DNA of 64,000 nt, taken from contig NMRA01000298.1 in the NCBI GenBank assembly GCA_002633005.1, forward strand, positions 1 to 64,000. Direction: 5' to 3'. Position numbers and translations under genes: made by a program. Shown here one piece after another: positions 22,210-32,999 of the stretch. Position 1 is the stretch's first letter, and each line of letters starts with the position of its first letter. The notes beneath the pieces were generated by a model. That model was given only the letters and a program-made list of their open reading frames with translations, did no database searches and had not been told where the DNA came from. The stretch is from Phoronis australis. Its lineage: Eukaryota > Phoronida > Phoronidae.

Positions 22210-24196
22210 AGAAACCTCCAACCCCGTTATTTCCTTTTTTGTATTAAAAAATTAATTTTATTTGTTGATTAAGTCATAGAAAGTACATACTTTGATCATT
22301 GCCATGTATTTGTCTCATACTGCTTGATAAACGCTGTCAGAATAATCTCTATTATTTTCATACAGTCTTTGGCACATTCACAGAGATCATTCAGCTATAT
22401 TGTTTTTATACTATAACGTATTTCTGATGTATTATCCAAACAAGCTGTATTTTGCACCATTAGTCAATGTTTTAGCCATTGAGGCACAAATTTTGCCCAG
22501 TCTCAAGTGTTTTGTGTTATTTTTGTTGCCTGACAATGCCAGAATAACTTCCTAGTAACCTTCAGACTTAGTTTGCATTTTTGCCACTAGGTGTCTCTTT
22601 ACATTTTTTAAATTTCACTGTTTACAATTTATTTACAATAGTAAAACATGTAATGTGAGTGTTATATTGTTCAATACAATGTCACTGATGGGACTATATT
22701 ATTTGTTTCACCAAAACTGTTGTTTTTACAAATATAAGTTTACTAAGCTCTTTGGTGATTATTAGGTAACTTCAAACTCAAATTTCTCAAAAATGTGCAA
22801 CTTTATATGTGGGAACTTTTTAAATTTTGGAAACACTCTAATAAATGAATTAAAAAACACCAAAATAAAATTGCCCCCCTAAAGTACTCACAAAAACCAT
22901 TTTCTAGAGGCCCTACAAAATCTGGCCCACCGACTATATCGATCTCGATCGATACGCGGAGAGTCTCGTGGGATATTACTTCATCTACGCCACTCTCTGT
23001 ACGTTTTGTGTATATCTACGCCACTCTCAGTACGTTTTGTTTTTATATGTATTACAAGAAAAGCATGTAATTCAGCCAGTTTCTTTCGCGAATGTCTTAC
23101 ACCTACTCATAGAGCTCCAATATGCCAACTCCTGCACGCGACCTGTGCATTCTATTATTAGAGCTTGCAACCCCGCATCAATGTTCTCAATGAGATTTCG
23201 GCTGCCTGCTAAACTGAGTTTTGATGGAGAATTGTAGTTATCAAATCAAGCCTAATTTCATTGCTTCCGGTTCCTTGTGTTTCTATTGTTTTTCAAGGAA
23301 AACCTCTTAGGGTGCGGTCCTATTCATGAAGCGATTTTTCTACAAATTCAGTAAAAACTCGCCGATTACACTGGTCATTCTTAAATGACAACGCCAACGC
23401 CAAACCAACCTATTTTGTATCAAATTATAACGAGTAGTTGCACTCCACAACCGCAACTTCAGATTTTTTACCTGACAGCTGATTGCAGACAGAGTGTTGA
23501 AATTAACCAAAGACGTCACCGATCCGAACACAGTCTGTTCAGCAGTTCACAACACGCTTACTGTTGTCAGCTTATCGCTAAAATTCAGCCCTTTACACCA
23601 ATAAATCACCAAAATTTGGATGCAAAACCCTTAAAAACACATCGAGTTCTTAAACGAACGTACCGGTATTGTTAAATTTCGCTGTTACGGATTTATAGGT
23701 AAATTGTTATTGAACGTACTGTCGCGTCCTGACTGAAGAGATCACGAACATAAACCAGCCAAAGTTGGAAACTAAATTTCCAGTCACGAAAAGACAATAC
23801 TAGTGAGCCAATAAATAATGTGCACGGGAATATTTTGGTGAATTAGCCCCGAAACTTCAAATCTACTTACTCGTCGGGGGCCGCTTAGTCAGGTTCCCCT
23901 TCCACAGAACCGTCAGGGGAAAGTTGTACAGAAACAATGATTCGAATAATGTAAATGTATAGCTAAATAAAGATTCCCCTAATATCTGACCATAGCACAT
24001 AATATCGGGCTCTTGTTTCACAACAGGTTTCTGTCAGCAATCACTGAATTAGCATGCACTCACCGCGTACGACTTCGGTGCCCGGTCAATAAGCTGTATT
24101 GCATCTAAAGCCGGTAACGCTGGCTTTTCAAAACATTTGAACTCACCAACAATCCAAAGGCATTACAAATTGCGTCTAATGCGACAGCCTTTGACA
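22210..24196. other. No supported gene; small tandem duplication
   Basis: Around 22983-23041 a ~32-bp phrase (atctacgccactctc.gtacg) occurs twice in tandem. The rest has no recognised gene or transposon ends. Confidence 0.4.
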
Positions 24197-24950
24197 NNNN
24201 NNNNNNNNNNNNNNNNNNNNNNNNNNNNNNNNNNNNNNNNNNNNNNNNNNNNNNNNNNNNNNNNNNNNNNNNNNNNNNNNNNNNNNNNNNNNNNNNNNNN
24301 NNNNNNNNNNNNNNNNNNNNNNNNNNNNNNNNNNNNNNNNNNNNNNNNNNNNNNNNNNNNNNNNNNNNNNNNNNNNNNNNNNNNNNNNNNNNNNNNNNNN
24401 NNNNNNNNNNNNNNNNNNNNNNNNNNNNNNNNNNNNNNNNNNNNNNNNNNNNNNNNNNNNNNNNNNNNNNNNNNNNNNNNNNNNNNNNNNNNNNNNNNNN
24501 NNNNNNNNNNNNNNNNNNNNNNNNNNNNNNNNNNNNNNNNNNNNNNNNNNNNNNNNNNNNNNNNNNNNNNNNNNNNNNNNNNNNNNNNNNNNNNNNNNNN
24601 NNNNNNNNNNNNNNNNNNNNNNNNNNNNNNNNNNNNNNNNNNNNNNNNNNNNNNNNNNNNNNNNNNNNNNNNNNNNNNNNNNNNNNNNNNNNNNNNNNNN
24701 NNNNNNNNNNNNNNNNNNNNNNNNNNNNNNNNNNNNNNNNNNNNNNNNNNNNNNNNNNNNNNNNNNNNNNNNNNNNNNNNNNNNNNNNNNNNNNNNNNNN
24801 NNNNNNNNNNNNNNNNNNNNNNNNNNNNNNNNNNNNNNNNNNNNNNNNNNNNNNNNNNNNNNNNNNNNNNNNNNNNNNNNNNNNNNNNNNNNNNNNNNNN
24901 NNNNNNNNNNNNNNNNNNNNNNNNNNNNNNNNNNNNNNNNNNNNNNNNNN
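24197..24950. other. Assembly gap (N run)
   Basis: 754 undetermined bases. Open frames that appear to cross it are artefacts. The gap adjoins the left arm of a fold-back repeat, a likely cause of the assembly failure. Confidence 0.99.
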
Positions 24951-27385
24951 TGAAAAGGAATTCTTTAAAATTGTAGGAGAAATTACATATTAATTTTTTG
25001 ATGACCTTTCCACTAATTGACCTCTTATGGTGCATTATGAGCCCCGATGAGGGAGTAATTGCTAACTCGATTAAAAGTGTGGTTAATGCTAATAATCGCA
25101 ACTGTTTTACTTTAAGCACTTCAGAATACAAGATGAATGAAGTGGTCAAACTTTCAGAAGAAAAATGCACCTAATGACCCCATGGGTGCGGCCAATGACC
25201 TGAAAATTTAGAATTCAAACTCAATCGCACTTAGTAAACAGATACGTAATTCTGAAGTCTCTAGCTCAAAATTTTAGTTTGCACTCAATGGCCTTTGACC
25301 TATTTTTTCTGATTGGTTAGGCCTATTGCGAAGTAAAGTAGGGTATTCAATTGGCATGTTGACTTAAACCAGTGTGCTGAAATTGAAAAGAATTCCTTGA
25401 AAAACGTAAGAGATATAACATTTTGAACGTTAAATGACCTTTGCATTAATTGACCCTATCCGGTGCATTATAAGCGTCTTTAGGAGAATTATTGCAAAGC
25501 CCATAAAATGTGTTTAATGCTGAGAATCACAGTTGTCTAACGGTTGACACATCAGAATACTTGCTGATTGAAAAGGTCAAAATTTCAGAAGAAAAATGCA
25601 CCTAATGACCCCATGTTTGCACTAAATGACCTGAAACTTTGGATTCCAAATTGAATTACCTGTGCCAATCAGACCTGTCAATTTGAAGTGTCTAGCTCAA
25701 AATTTAGTTTGCACCTAATAACCTTTAACCTATTTCACCTGATTGGATGACCCGATTACTTAGAAAAGTAATGTTTTAAATTGTCATGTTGACTTATACC
25801 TGTGCACCGAATTTGAAAAGAATAGGTTTGAAAATGAAGAAGGAGTAGCATTTTGAAAATTACATGACCTTTGCACCAAATGACCTCTTACGGTGCAATG
25901 TGGATTATGATTATATAACGAATCGAAATTTATGTACTGCCAAAAATCACATGCAGAACTGGGGTAAGTCAACATGCCAATTGAACACCCTAATTTACTA
26001 CGCAATAGGCCTAACCAATCAGAAAAAATAGGTCGAAGGTCATTGAGTGCAAACTAAAGTTTTGTGCTAGACACTTCTAATCCACAAGTCTGATTGGTAC
26101 ATTCAATTCAATTCAATTTAAAATACGATGTTGCAGGTCATTTTGTGCAACCATGGGGCCATTAGGTGCACTTTTCGTCTGAAAATTTGTCCTTTTCATT
26201 GATAAAGTAGTGTGATGTGTCAGCCGTCAGACAACTGTGATTCTCAGCATTAAACACAATTATCACGGGCTTTGCAATGATTCTCCTAAAGACGCTGATA
26301 ATGCACCGGATAGGGTCAATTAGTGCAAAGGTCATCTGACCTTCAAAATGTTATATCCTCTACATTTTTGAAGGAATTTTTTTCAAGTTTAGCACACTGG
26401 TGTAAGTTACCATGCCAATCGAACGTCCTACTTTACTATGCAATAGGCCTAACCAATCAGAAAAAATAGGTCTAAGGTCATTGAGTGAAAACTAAAATTC
26501 TGAGCTAGAGCTTTCAAAATTACATATCTGTTTAAAATGTGATTGAATTTGATTTCTAAATGTTCAGGTCATTTGGTGTACCCATGGGGTCATTAGGGTC
26601 ATTTTTGATCGGAAAGTTTTACCAATTGATGTTGTATTCTAAAATGCTTAAGTAAAACATCTGTGATTCTTAGCATTAACCACACTTCTAATCGAGTTTA
26701 CAATTATTCGCTCATCCGGGCTCATAATGCAACGAAAGAGGTCAATTAATGGAAAGGTCATCAAAATATTAGCACGGTGTTCTTCCTACAATTTTAAAGA
26801 ATTCCTTTTCAAATTGGTTAACGGGTTGCTGTCAGTAACTTCCCATCACAATTCGTTTAATACACTCGTGCAGACTCCATTATTGTCACGCCGTGACAAT
26901 AATCTTTCTAGTTCTTATTCTTATTCTTATTCTTCTTCCAACCAACTTTGAGACTTAATAACTCCAAATTGGGTGCAGGTACCTTCTTTAAAATCAGCAT
27001 ATCTGTTTATTAAATGCGATTGAGTTTAAATTCTCAATTTTTAGGCCATTTGGTGGACCCATGGGTTATTAGGTGCATTCTTCTTCTGAAGGTTTGACCA
27101 ATTCATTCATTCTGAAGTGCTTAAAGTAAAACATCTGTAATTCTTAGCATCAAGCACACTTTTAATTGACTTTAGAATTATTTCCTCATCAGGGCTCATA
27201 ATGCACCGGAAGAGGTCAATTAGTGGAAAGGTCATCAAAATATTAACATGTAATTTCTTCTACAATTTTAAAAAATTCCTAATCATATTGGTAAACGGGT
27301 TGCTGTCAATAACTTCCCATAACAATCCCAGTAATACGCTCCTGCAGAGTCCATTACTGTCAAGCAGTGACAATAATCTCTCTAG
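24951..27385. repeat. Large fold-back (inverted) repeat block
   Basis: The left arm (24951-25960) holds two tandem units of about 425 bp and a partial third. Key phrases are 'gaagaaaaatgcacctaatgacc' type strings and 'ctgattggttaggcctatt'. From about 25962 the same units return as reverse complement (aataggcctaaccaatcag at 25994 and again near 26440). A third right-arm unit follows at 26980-27300. Each right-hand run ends 'acgggttgctgtca.taacttccca' followed by 'gtgacaataatct' (26820-26910 and 27295-27385). A ttctta simple repeat lies at 26911-26938. No coding sequence was seen. Likely a non-autonomous fold-back element inserted more than once. Confidence 0.8.
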
Positions 27386-27387
27386 TT

Positions 27388-27460
27388 ACTCTGCGCGTTC
27401 AAGCGCAGAGTTTGGCCGTTCTAACTATTTTATTACTCTGCGCGTGCAAGCGCAGAGTTT
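27388..27460. repeat. Two hairpin repeats actctgcgc...gcgcagag
   Basis: Two near-identical 26-nt hairpins (27388-27413 and 27435-27460) with arms actctgcgc and gcgcagagt around a short loop, 47 bp apart. Both lie directly at the edge of the fold-back block. Confidence 0.8.
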
Positions 27461-27599
27461 TAATGGTGTACGTATTTTATCTTCTTATTCTTGCAATTTT
27501 TTTCTTATTCCTCTTCTTCCTTGCTTTTATTACTCTTACGTTCATTCGTTTAGAACAATAATATTCATTGTTCTTGATATGATAGTTAAGTGATTTATA

Positions 27600-28025
27600 T
27601 TGATAATATTTTTTCGACCCTAAATGCACTAGGAAGACCTGAAACGGGTCAAGGAGTCCATTTTGTCAAAATGCATCTTCTTAAACAGTTTTTTTAGGTG
27701 GACTCTTCGCATTTTGTTAACAAGTAGAAAGCAAGGAGGTGCATCAGACATTTACACGGATTTACAATCGGACCAAGGGAAACGAGTGCAAAAGTGATTT
27801 TTGAGCTAGACCTTTCAAAATCATGCATATGATTACCATACATAAAGAAACAAACTTTGGGGTGATTGGGTGTAACTTTGGGGTCATTAACTGCACATTT
27901 CTGATGAATTTAAGACTTTTTCAATCAGGTTGTACTTAATTGATGCATAAGTGAGAGCGTCCAAATTCGTGGTGGTTCAACCAATTGCCGATCAAATTCT
28001 ATTGACCCCATGGATTTGACTCAAA
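27600..28025. other. No gene; weak similarity to the fold-back units
   Basis: The phrases 'ttggggtcattaactgcacattt' (27889) and 'gagctagacctttcaaaatca' (27803) echo the fold-back units, so this is probably a diverged flank of the same family. Confidence 0.4.
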
Positions 28026-28029
28026 ATGT

Positions 28030-28262
28030 ACCGGATTGCCAATAGGAAATCCTTTAGGATTTCGTATAGGCTTCCTATAGGATCCTATAGAAATCCTAGA
28101 GAATCCATTTGGATCTTGGCCCACCAGCCTATAGGACTCCTATAGGAATCCTATAGGATCCTATTGGAATACTACAGGCTGGTGGACCAAAATCCAATTG
28201 AATTCTATCGGATCCTGTATGATTTCCTGTAGTGATCCAATATTAAATCCTATTGGATTTTT
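28030..28262. repeat. Cluster of TCCTATAGGA-type palindromes
   Basis: Self-complementary strings such as cctataggatcctatagg recur every 10-30 bp, and the two phrases 'gcccaccagcctatagg' and 'aggctggtggacca' flank an inverted core. The whole block can fold on itself. Confidence 0.85.
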
Positions 28263-29065
28263 TCTTAAGGGTTTTTGTGGCGTACATGTACATGAAGGTT
28301 ATGAGGATAAGCTTCGAATAGATCACTACTTTTACATGGTTATGCTCCATTTGTAGAACAATTGTTATCTCAGTTGTGATCAGAACTTTGTCATGTTTTG
28401 ACGTACGTGCATGTAGTATTGCCTAATCGACCACCGATGTGAAATAAACGTACATGTACGACTAGTTGTTGCACTTTCGCAAACAAAAATTATAATCAAA
28501 ATACTGGACTGCCAAGGTTCAGCTAAATACCAAAGAAAACGGAACACTTACTGCTGTTAAATGTTTCAAAGTGTTTCCGCTGTCTTGGAGGACGAGTGGC
28601 TATTGAATATAATGTATTTTAATGCTGTTTTGTGTAGCCCTTGTTAGAAATTGTTCTTTCACATCTGTCGTACATTTATGCATCAACGCATTCTTGCAAA
28701 CGTCTAGTTTGAAGCAGATAGCATAAATATTATTCTTGGATTGATCTTCCATCTACCACCCTGTTCCCAGTCAATGTATACATTCATCTGCCACAAACAT
28801 TGAGGTCTGTACCTCTGTTCCCAATCACTGTAATCCTGAACCCTGTGTTCCTAAATTGTGTCCTCTGGTCCCTATATTCCCTGGACTTGTTTTCTGATGA
28901 AACTATGTTCCCGTTCCTATGTTCCTCCTAATGACTCTATGCTGTATCCTACAGATGTTTCCCCGGCCCTACGTTTCACCGCCCCAGTGCTCTCCTGACA
29001 TACCTAATGACTATTGTCCATCCATGTCGGGAATCAATTTCTTTGTTTTAATTATCTGAATACCA
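28263..29065. other. No gene; degenerate 'tgttccc' repeats
   Basis: Between about 28745 and 28960 short phrases like 'ctgttcccagt' and 'atgttcct' recur irregularly, suggesting an old minisatellite. Nothing else was recognised. Confidence 0.35.
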
Positions 29066-29069
29066 GTTA

Positions 29070-29094
29070 CTAACCCTAACCCTAACCCTAATCC
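29070..29094. repeat. Short interstitial telomere-like repeat (CCCTAA)n
   Basis: About four units of ctaacc, the complement of the metazoan telomere repeat TTAGGG. Too short to be a telomere. Confidence 0.85.
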
Positions 29095-29378
29095 TGAGAT
29101 CCTAGGGCTGAAAAGCAGGCTAACTCGAGCAGTAACGCCACAAGAAAAAAAAAAACACTGCATGCTGAAGGTGACATTTCGTATTGCTTTACACGGCGCA
29201 CTTACGATCTGTGATCACTTTTTAGTATTGTTGTATTTCAATTTTGAAATCGCTGTCATCAGGTAAGACATTATCTATAGAAGACGAAAAAAACTAGAAA
29301 TGCCTGTCATCTGTTATAAATGTTTTTACTTAATTTTTCATAAGCATCCTAATCTCCATTGCCTCACATGTACATGTA

Positions 29379-30150
29379 AGAGGTAAGCACAAACATGTGG
29401 CAAATATAGCGTATTTTTTCTATGACAGTTGTTGTTACCGTTTTAAAACATGGCTAGGCACATTAGGCACACCAAAATGTGACATTTTAAACGCAGATAT
29501 TATAAATGAGTTGAGAAACAGCTGTAGGAGGCAAGAACAAACATGTAACCTATATATTGAATTATTTCTACAAAAGTTTTTGTCACAAAACCTTTTGATC
29601 AACATGCCTAAGTTCATGAACATCAGGCATGCAAAAGTATCACCTTTTAAATGCAGACATTATTAATGAGTGAAGAAACAGCTGCAGGAGGCAAGGACAA
29701 TCATGTAACCTATATCTTGCATTATTTCTATGAAAGTTTTTGTCACAAAACCTTTTGATCAACATGCCTAAGTTCATGGACATTAGGCACGCCAAAGTAT
29801 CACCTTTTAAAGACAGACATTATTAATGAGTGAAGAAACAGCTGCAGGAGGCAAGAACAATCATGTAACCTATATCTTGCATTATTTCTATGAAAGTTTT
29901 TGTCACAAAACCTTTTGATCAACATGCCTAAGTTCATGGACATTAGGCACGCCAAAGTATCACCTTTTAAAGGCAGACATTATTAATGAGTGAAGAAACA
30001 GCTGCAAGAGGCGAGCAAAAACATACAATATATATAATGCATTATTTCTATGAAAGTTTTTTGTTACGGTTTTGAAGAACATGCTTAGGCTAATGCACAT
30101 TATTTGCACCAAAGTGTAAACCTTTCAACGCAGAAATTATTAATTTGTGG
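29379..30150. repeat. 160-bp satellite, about five units
   Basis: Units begin (g/a)gaggcaag(a/g)acaa at 29527, 29687, 29847 and 30007 (exact 160-bp spacing), with a shorter first unit from 29379. The three central units are nearly identical. The outer ones are diverged, as expected for the edges of an array kept alike by unequal exchange. Confidence 0.93.
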
Positions 30151-30529
30151 TGGAACGGCGCAGTATTGGCTTATTACATTAGAAAAACCGATATGGATGC
30201 TACCAACAGTGTTTGAAGGGAAATATTAGGACTCCTCTTCCCCATTATTTATAAAAGGATGCCTACTGTAGGTGTTTGACCGACTATATGCGTGCACTGA
30301 TTAATAGCTAATCTGCGCTGCTTACACGGAATTACTGGCTACTCTGATGAGCTAACTTGCGATTCTAGAGATTCTGCACTCTAGCATCGATTGAAGTCTT
30401 TGCATCGTACATGAACAGCTGATCAGCAGTTCTACACCCGTAGAACACCTGGAGCGCTACTGGCCTGAATGACAGGCTCTACTAAGCCGGCAGTCCAGAG
30501 CAATTAGTGTAACACTGATGAACTTAGTT

Positions 30530-30820
30530 CCAACAACTGACCATAGGAGCTCTTAGAGCTTATACCTCAGTATAAACAAAAATCGACGACTGTCGTTAAC
30601 AGCACTCTGGAAGTGACCCCTTTGGACCATACTAGGATGCCAAATTGAGCTAGATTAGATAGTCAGGGCAACGGGCAAAGCTGATTTAATACGGACAATT
30701 GTGCTCCACTGAAAAACCGAATGACCCATGGCAGACAAATTGCACTCTGGAATGGGCCCGGCAGAAACCAAAAAGGAACCCCCAAAATGAGGTAAATCAT
30801 ACCTTTGAGGTACCACAAGA
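30530..30820. repeat. Two-subunit repeat, inverted copy of 5742-6010
   Basis: The reverse complement aligns with 5742-6010 in both subunits (for example ccagagtgcaatttgtctg). An open - strand frame here (30655-30840) is part of the repeat and has no recognised function. Confidence 0.65.
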
Positions 30821-30899
30821 AACAATTCCTTATGTCTCAAAACTGACCACTAAATGCCCAGTAATAGACAAATACGTTCCAAGTTGAGCCAGCCAATAA

Positions 30900-31203
30900 C
30901 CTCAAAAATGTCAATCACGGCAAACTATTTGGCAGGAAGACCTACATGTGCGGAAAACAACTGCTGTCTCACATTTCTTACAGTGATACCATGACAGCTG
31001 ATGATGCACCGTATCTTAAAATTTGCCATGAAGAGGCCGAAACATATCTTGCCTTCCTCTTAGACTACTCAAATGGCAATGTATTGATCAGGGCAGCTGA
31101 CACGTATGTTATTGTAATTGTAATCAGAATGATAGCAATACAATTGAAGAGCAGCAGAGGAATGCCTTTCGAGCGTGTTATAAGGAACTGTGAATGTGTT
31201 TAG
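30900..31203 (+). pseudogene. Transposon protein fragment (HEEADT-type)
   Basis: Open frame reading NLKNVNHGKLFGRKTYMCGK, then LKICHEEAETYLAFLL and GNVLIRAADTYVIVIVI. The signature 'HEEADTR....HA......V.IRA.DTDV..L.' is shared by many uncharacterised transposon-encoded proteins of cnidarians and other invertebrates. Here HEEAETY replaces HEEADTR and ADTYV replaces ADTDV, so conserved acidic residues are lost. The frame ends at 31203 and the copy is truncated on both sides. Confidence 0.55.
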
Positions 31204-31538
31204 TGTGGTACTTCGAAAAAATTAGCTAAATCTTTTTGGGCGTAGTTTATATCACTTTTTTCTGTTTCTGAAGAACAGAGGATTAAAGTTTAAATGGCCT
31301 GTATACACGCATTGTCTACATGCATGCGTTCGTGAGGTGCCTGAATAGGCACTTATCTGCTATGGTCCCCGGAAGGTTGTAGATTGACACGACTGCAGTA
31401 GTTTATTTTCAGTTCATGCAGCATTCAACAGCCATTACTTCCGCTTTTAGCATATTTGTATCTATGGGAGTGAAATGAAATTGTTGCCTGCATCGAATAC
31501 CCACTCCACCGCCCGCGCGACCACTCCGGACAGACCTG
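31204..31538. other. No supported gene
   Basis: Begins with one more phrase of the 'ggtac(c/t)tcgaa...tagct' repeat family (31205). Nothing else was recognised. Confidence 0.35.
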
Positions 31539-31539
31539 T

Positions 31540-32000
31540 GTCAAGGTATAGTGAATTTGATGTGTTGGACTGTCAGGTTTCGTTCATGAATACTACGTGG
31601 GCGTCTGGTTCTTCATGGGCAAGATACTCTATTAGAGTTTTCCGTTTACCTCTCACCCCATTGATGTTAATATGCAGTAGTCTAGCCCTGTCGAAGACGC
31701 GTCGTGTCGCTTTGGATACTGTCAGACTTTTATTTTCTAGTCATCAGCTGGAGATTCTGTTAGCCATTCAGATCTGTCTCATAGCTGGTGTTGACGGCTT
31801 CAACGATCATCTGTCTGACTTCTTTTTTTCCGAAGTCTTGCTCTAGTTTGGTAACCGTTATCCCCACCGCCAGCTTCGTGAGTGTCATAGCCAGTTTTAG
31901 GACCTCTAGGTCGTTTGATTGGCCATTTGACGCCTGAGCGTACGACAGTTGTTTTGTTTTGACTCCTATTTTATAAGCCGTGCAGTGGCTACAAGACATG
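31540..32000 (-). mobile_element. LINE 5' fragment (endonuclease start)
   Basis: On the - strand at 31690-31580 the reading RLLHININGVRGKRKTLIEY and then DAHVVFMNET is the N-terminal Asn and Glu (ET) region of an APE-type endonuclease from a non-LTR retrotransposon. It is followed by a stop. Just upstream (31999-31760, -) lies an 80-codon frame starting MSCSHCTAYKIG that could be the end of the element's first frame. The element is cut off after the endonuclease start. Confidence 0.6.
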
Positions 32001-32677
32001 TGTTTTGAGTAAATGTCTAATAATTCGGATTTTTTGTAAAGAATGTATGTGAATCAGACGACATCAAAGGTCCAATTGATTATAAAATATAAAGATGTAT
32101 ACTTTGGATGAATGCCTTCCTAAATTGTCCACAACAAGTGATCCATATTCAAAAACCTTTACCTTTATACACTGTGGAGAATAACTCTTTTGAATTAGGG
32201 ACACCATTTCCCTTGTAGCTTAAGTAGTCATTTATATAACCTTTCAGCTTCATTCACGTTTGATCTTTCTTTTACACGCAGTTTTTCGCATTTTGGTAAC
32301 ACGCTTGATTTTTAGAATTGAAAATATTTTCAGACCAGCCAGGTATGAAAAATGACAATTACTCATGGATTTTGTTATTTATGTGTTGCTACTGAAATAT
32401 TTATTAAGATCTGACGAAGGGCTTTCTAATTATATGGCTCTTATGAAATTGGGATGAAAAAAGACGGGATTGCAAAAACTTTTGATAACAGTGAACTCCA
32501 TAGCAAGTACTAATAGCCGAACAAATGAACTCAAACAACTCTGACGCACGCGCAAACGCAACCTCATCGGCTGCAGTATCCGGAGTTGGCATTCTAGGGC
32601 TCAAACGCAACCCAGTCTCTCAACAACATTCTACAATTAGGACCATAGACATCTATGTATATGCGACATTTAGCGAG
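32001..32677. other. No supported gene
   Basis: A - strand frame at 32404-32610 may be further 5' sequence of the neighbouring LINE fragment. No domain was seen. Confidence 0.35.
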
Positions 32678-32706
32678 CTAACGAGGTACTGCTATTAAAG
32701 ACTTGC

Positions 32707-32791
32707 CCACGCAGACTCCCACGTTGTTAGTGCAGTCTCTCACACAAGCCTGCTTTCCGTCTGTGCAGTTGGCCTTCACGCATTCCTTGTC
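32707..32791 (-). CDS. Cys-rich exon of secreted gene (possible last exon to 32678)
   Basis: On the - strand, the strong acceptor ttttttcag is followed by DKECVKANCTDGKQACVRDC and then TNNVGVCV, with six cysteines in 27 residues. Two ends are possible. A GC donor gtgg|gcaagt leaves phase 1, giving the exon given here and allowing a join to a phase-1 module. Alternatively the frame runs on for nine residues to a TAG at 32680-32678 and this is the last exon. Frames 2 and 3 are closed. The family is not recognised, but disulfide-rich extracellular character is clear. The exon follows 32965-32997 in phase 0. Confidence 0.55.
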
Positions 32792-32964
32792 CTGAAAAAA
32801 GTGATTGTATGTCTACATCTAAAATTATGGTACAGTCAATATGATCAGCTTCTGTTTAAAGTCGACCACTAAACATTATTCCCTTCAAATGCAAAACCCA
32901 GATTGCGTCTAATCGGTCAGAAGATTGCAAAGAAATGATTGAAGAATAAGGTCATTCAACTTAC

Positions 32965-32997
32965 ATGCTGGTGTGACCTGTTTGCTGTTGCACCACC
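32965..32997 (-). CDS. 33-nt micro-exon before the Cys-rich exon
   Basis: On the - strand between acceptor gatttttacag and donor cat|gtaagt lie eleven codons reading GGATANRSHQH. Phase is 0-0, in frame with the following exon. Support is only from the two good splice sites and the phase. Confidence 0.4.
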
Positions 32998-32999
32998 CT

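Noticed and set aside
24137-25170. Open frames of 279 (+) and 335 (-) codons
   Set aside because: They run through the N gap at 24197-24950, so the length is an artefact.
31475-31846. 123-codon + strand frame
   Set aside because: It is the reverse side of a LINE endonuclease start on the - strand.
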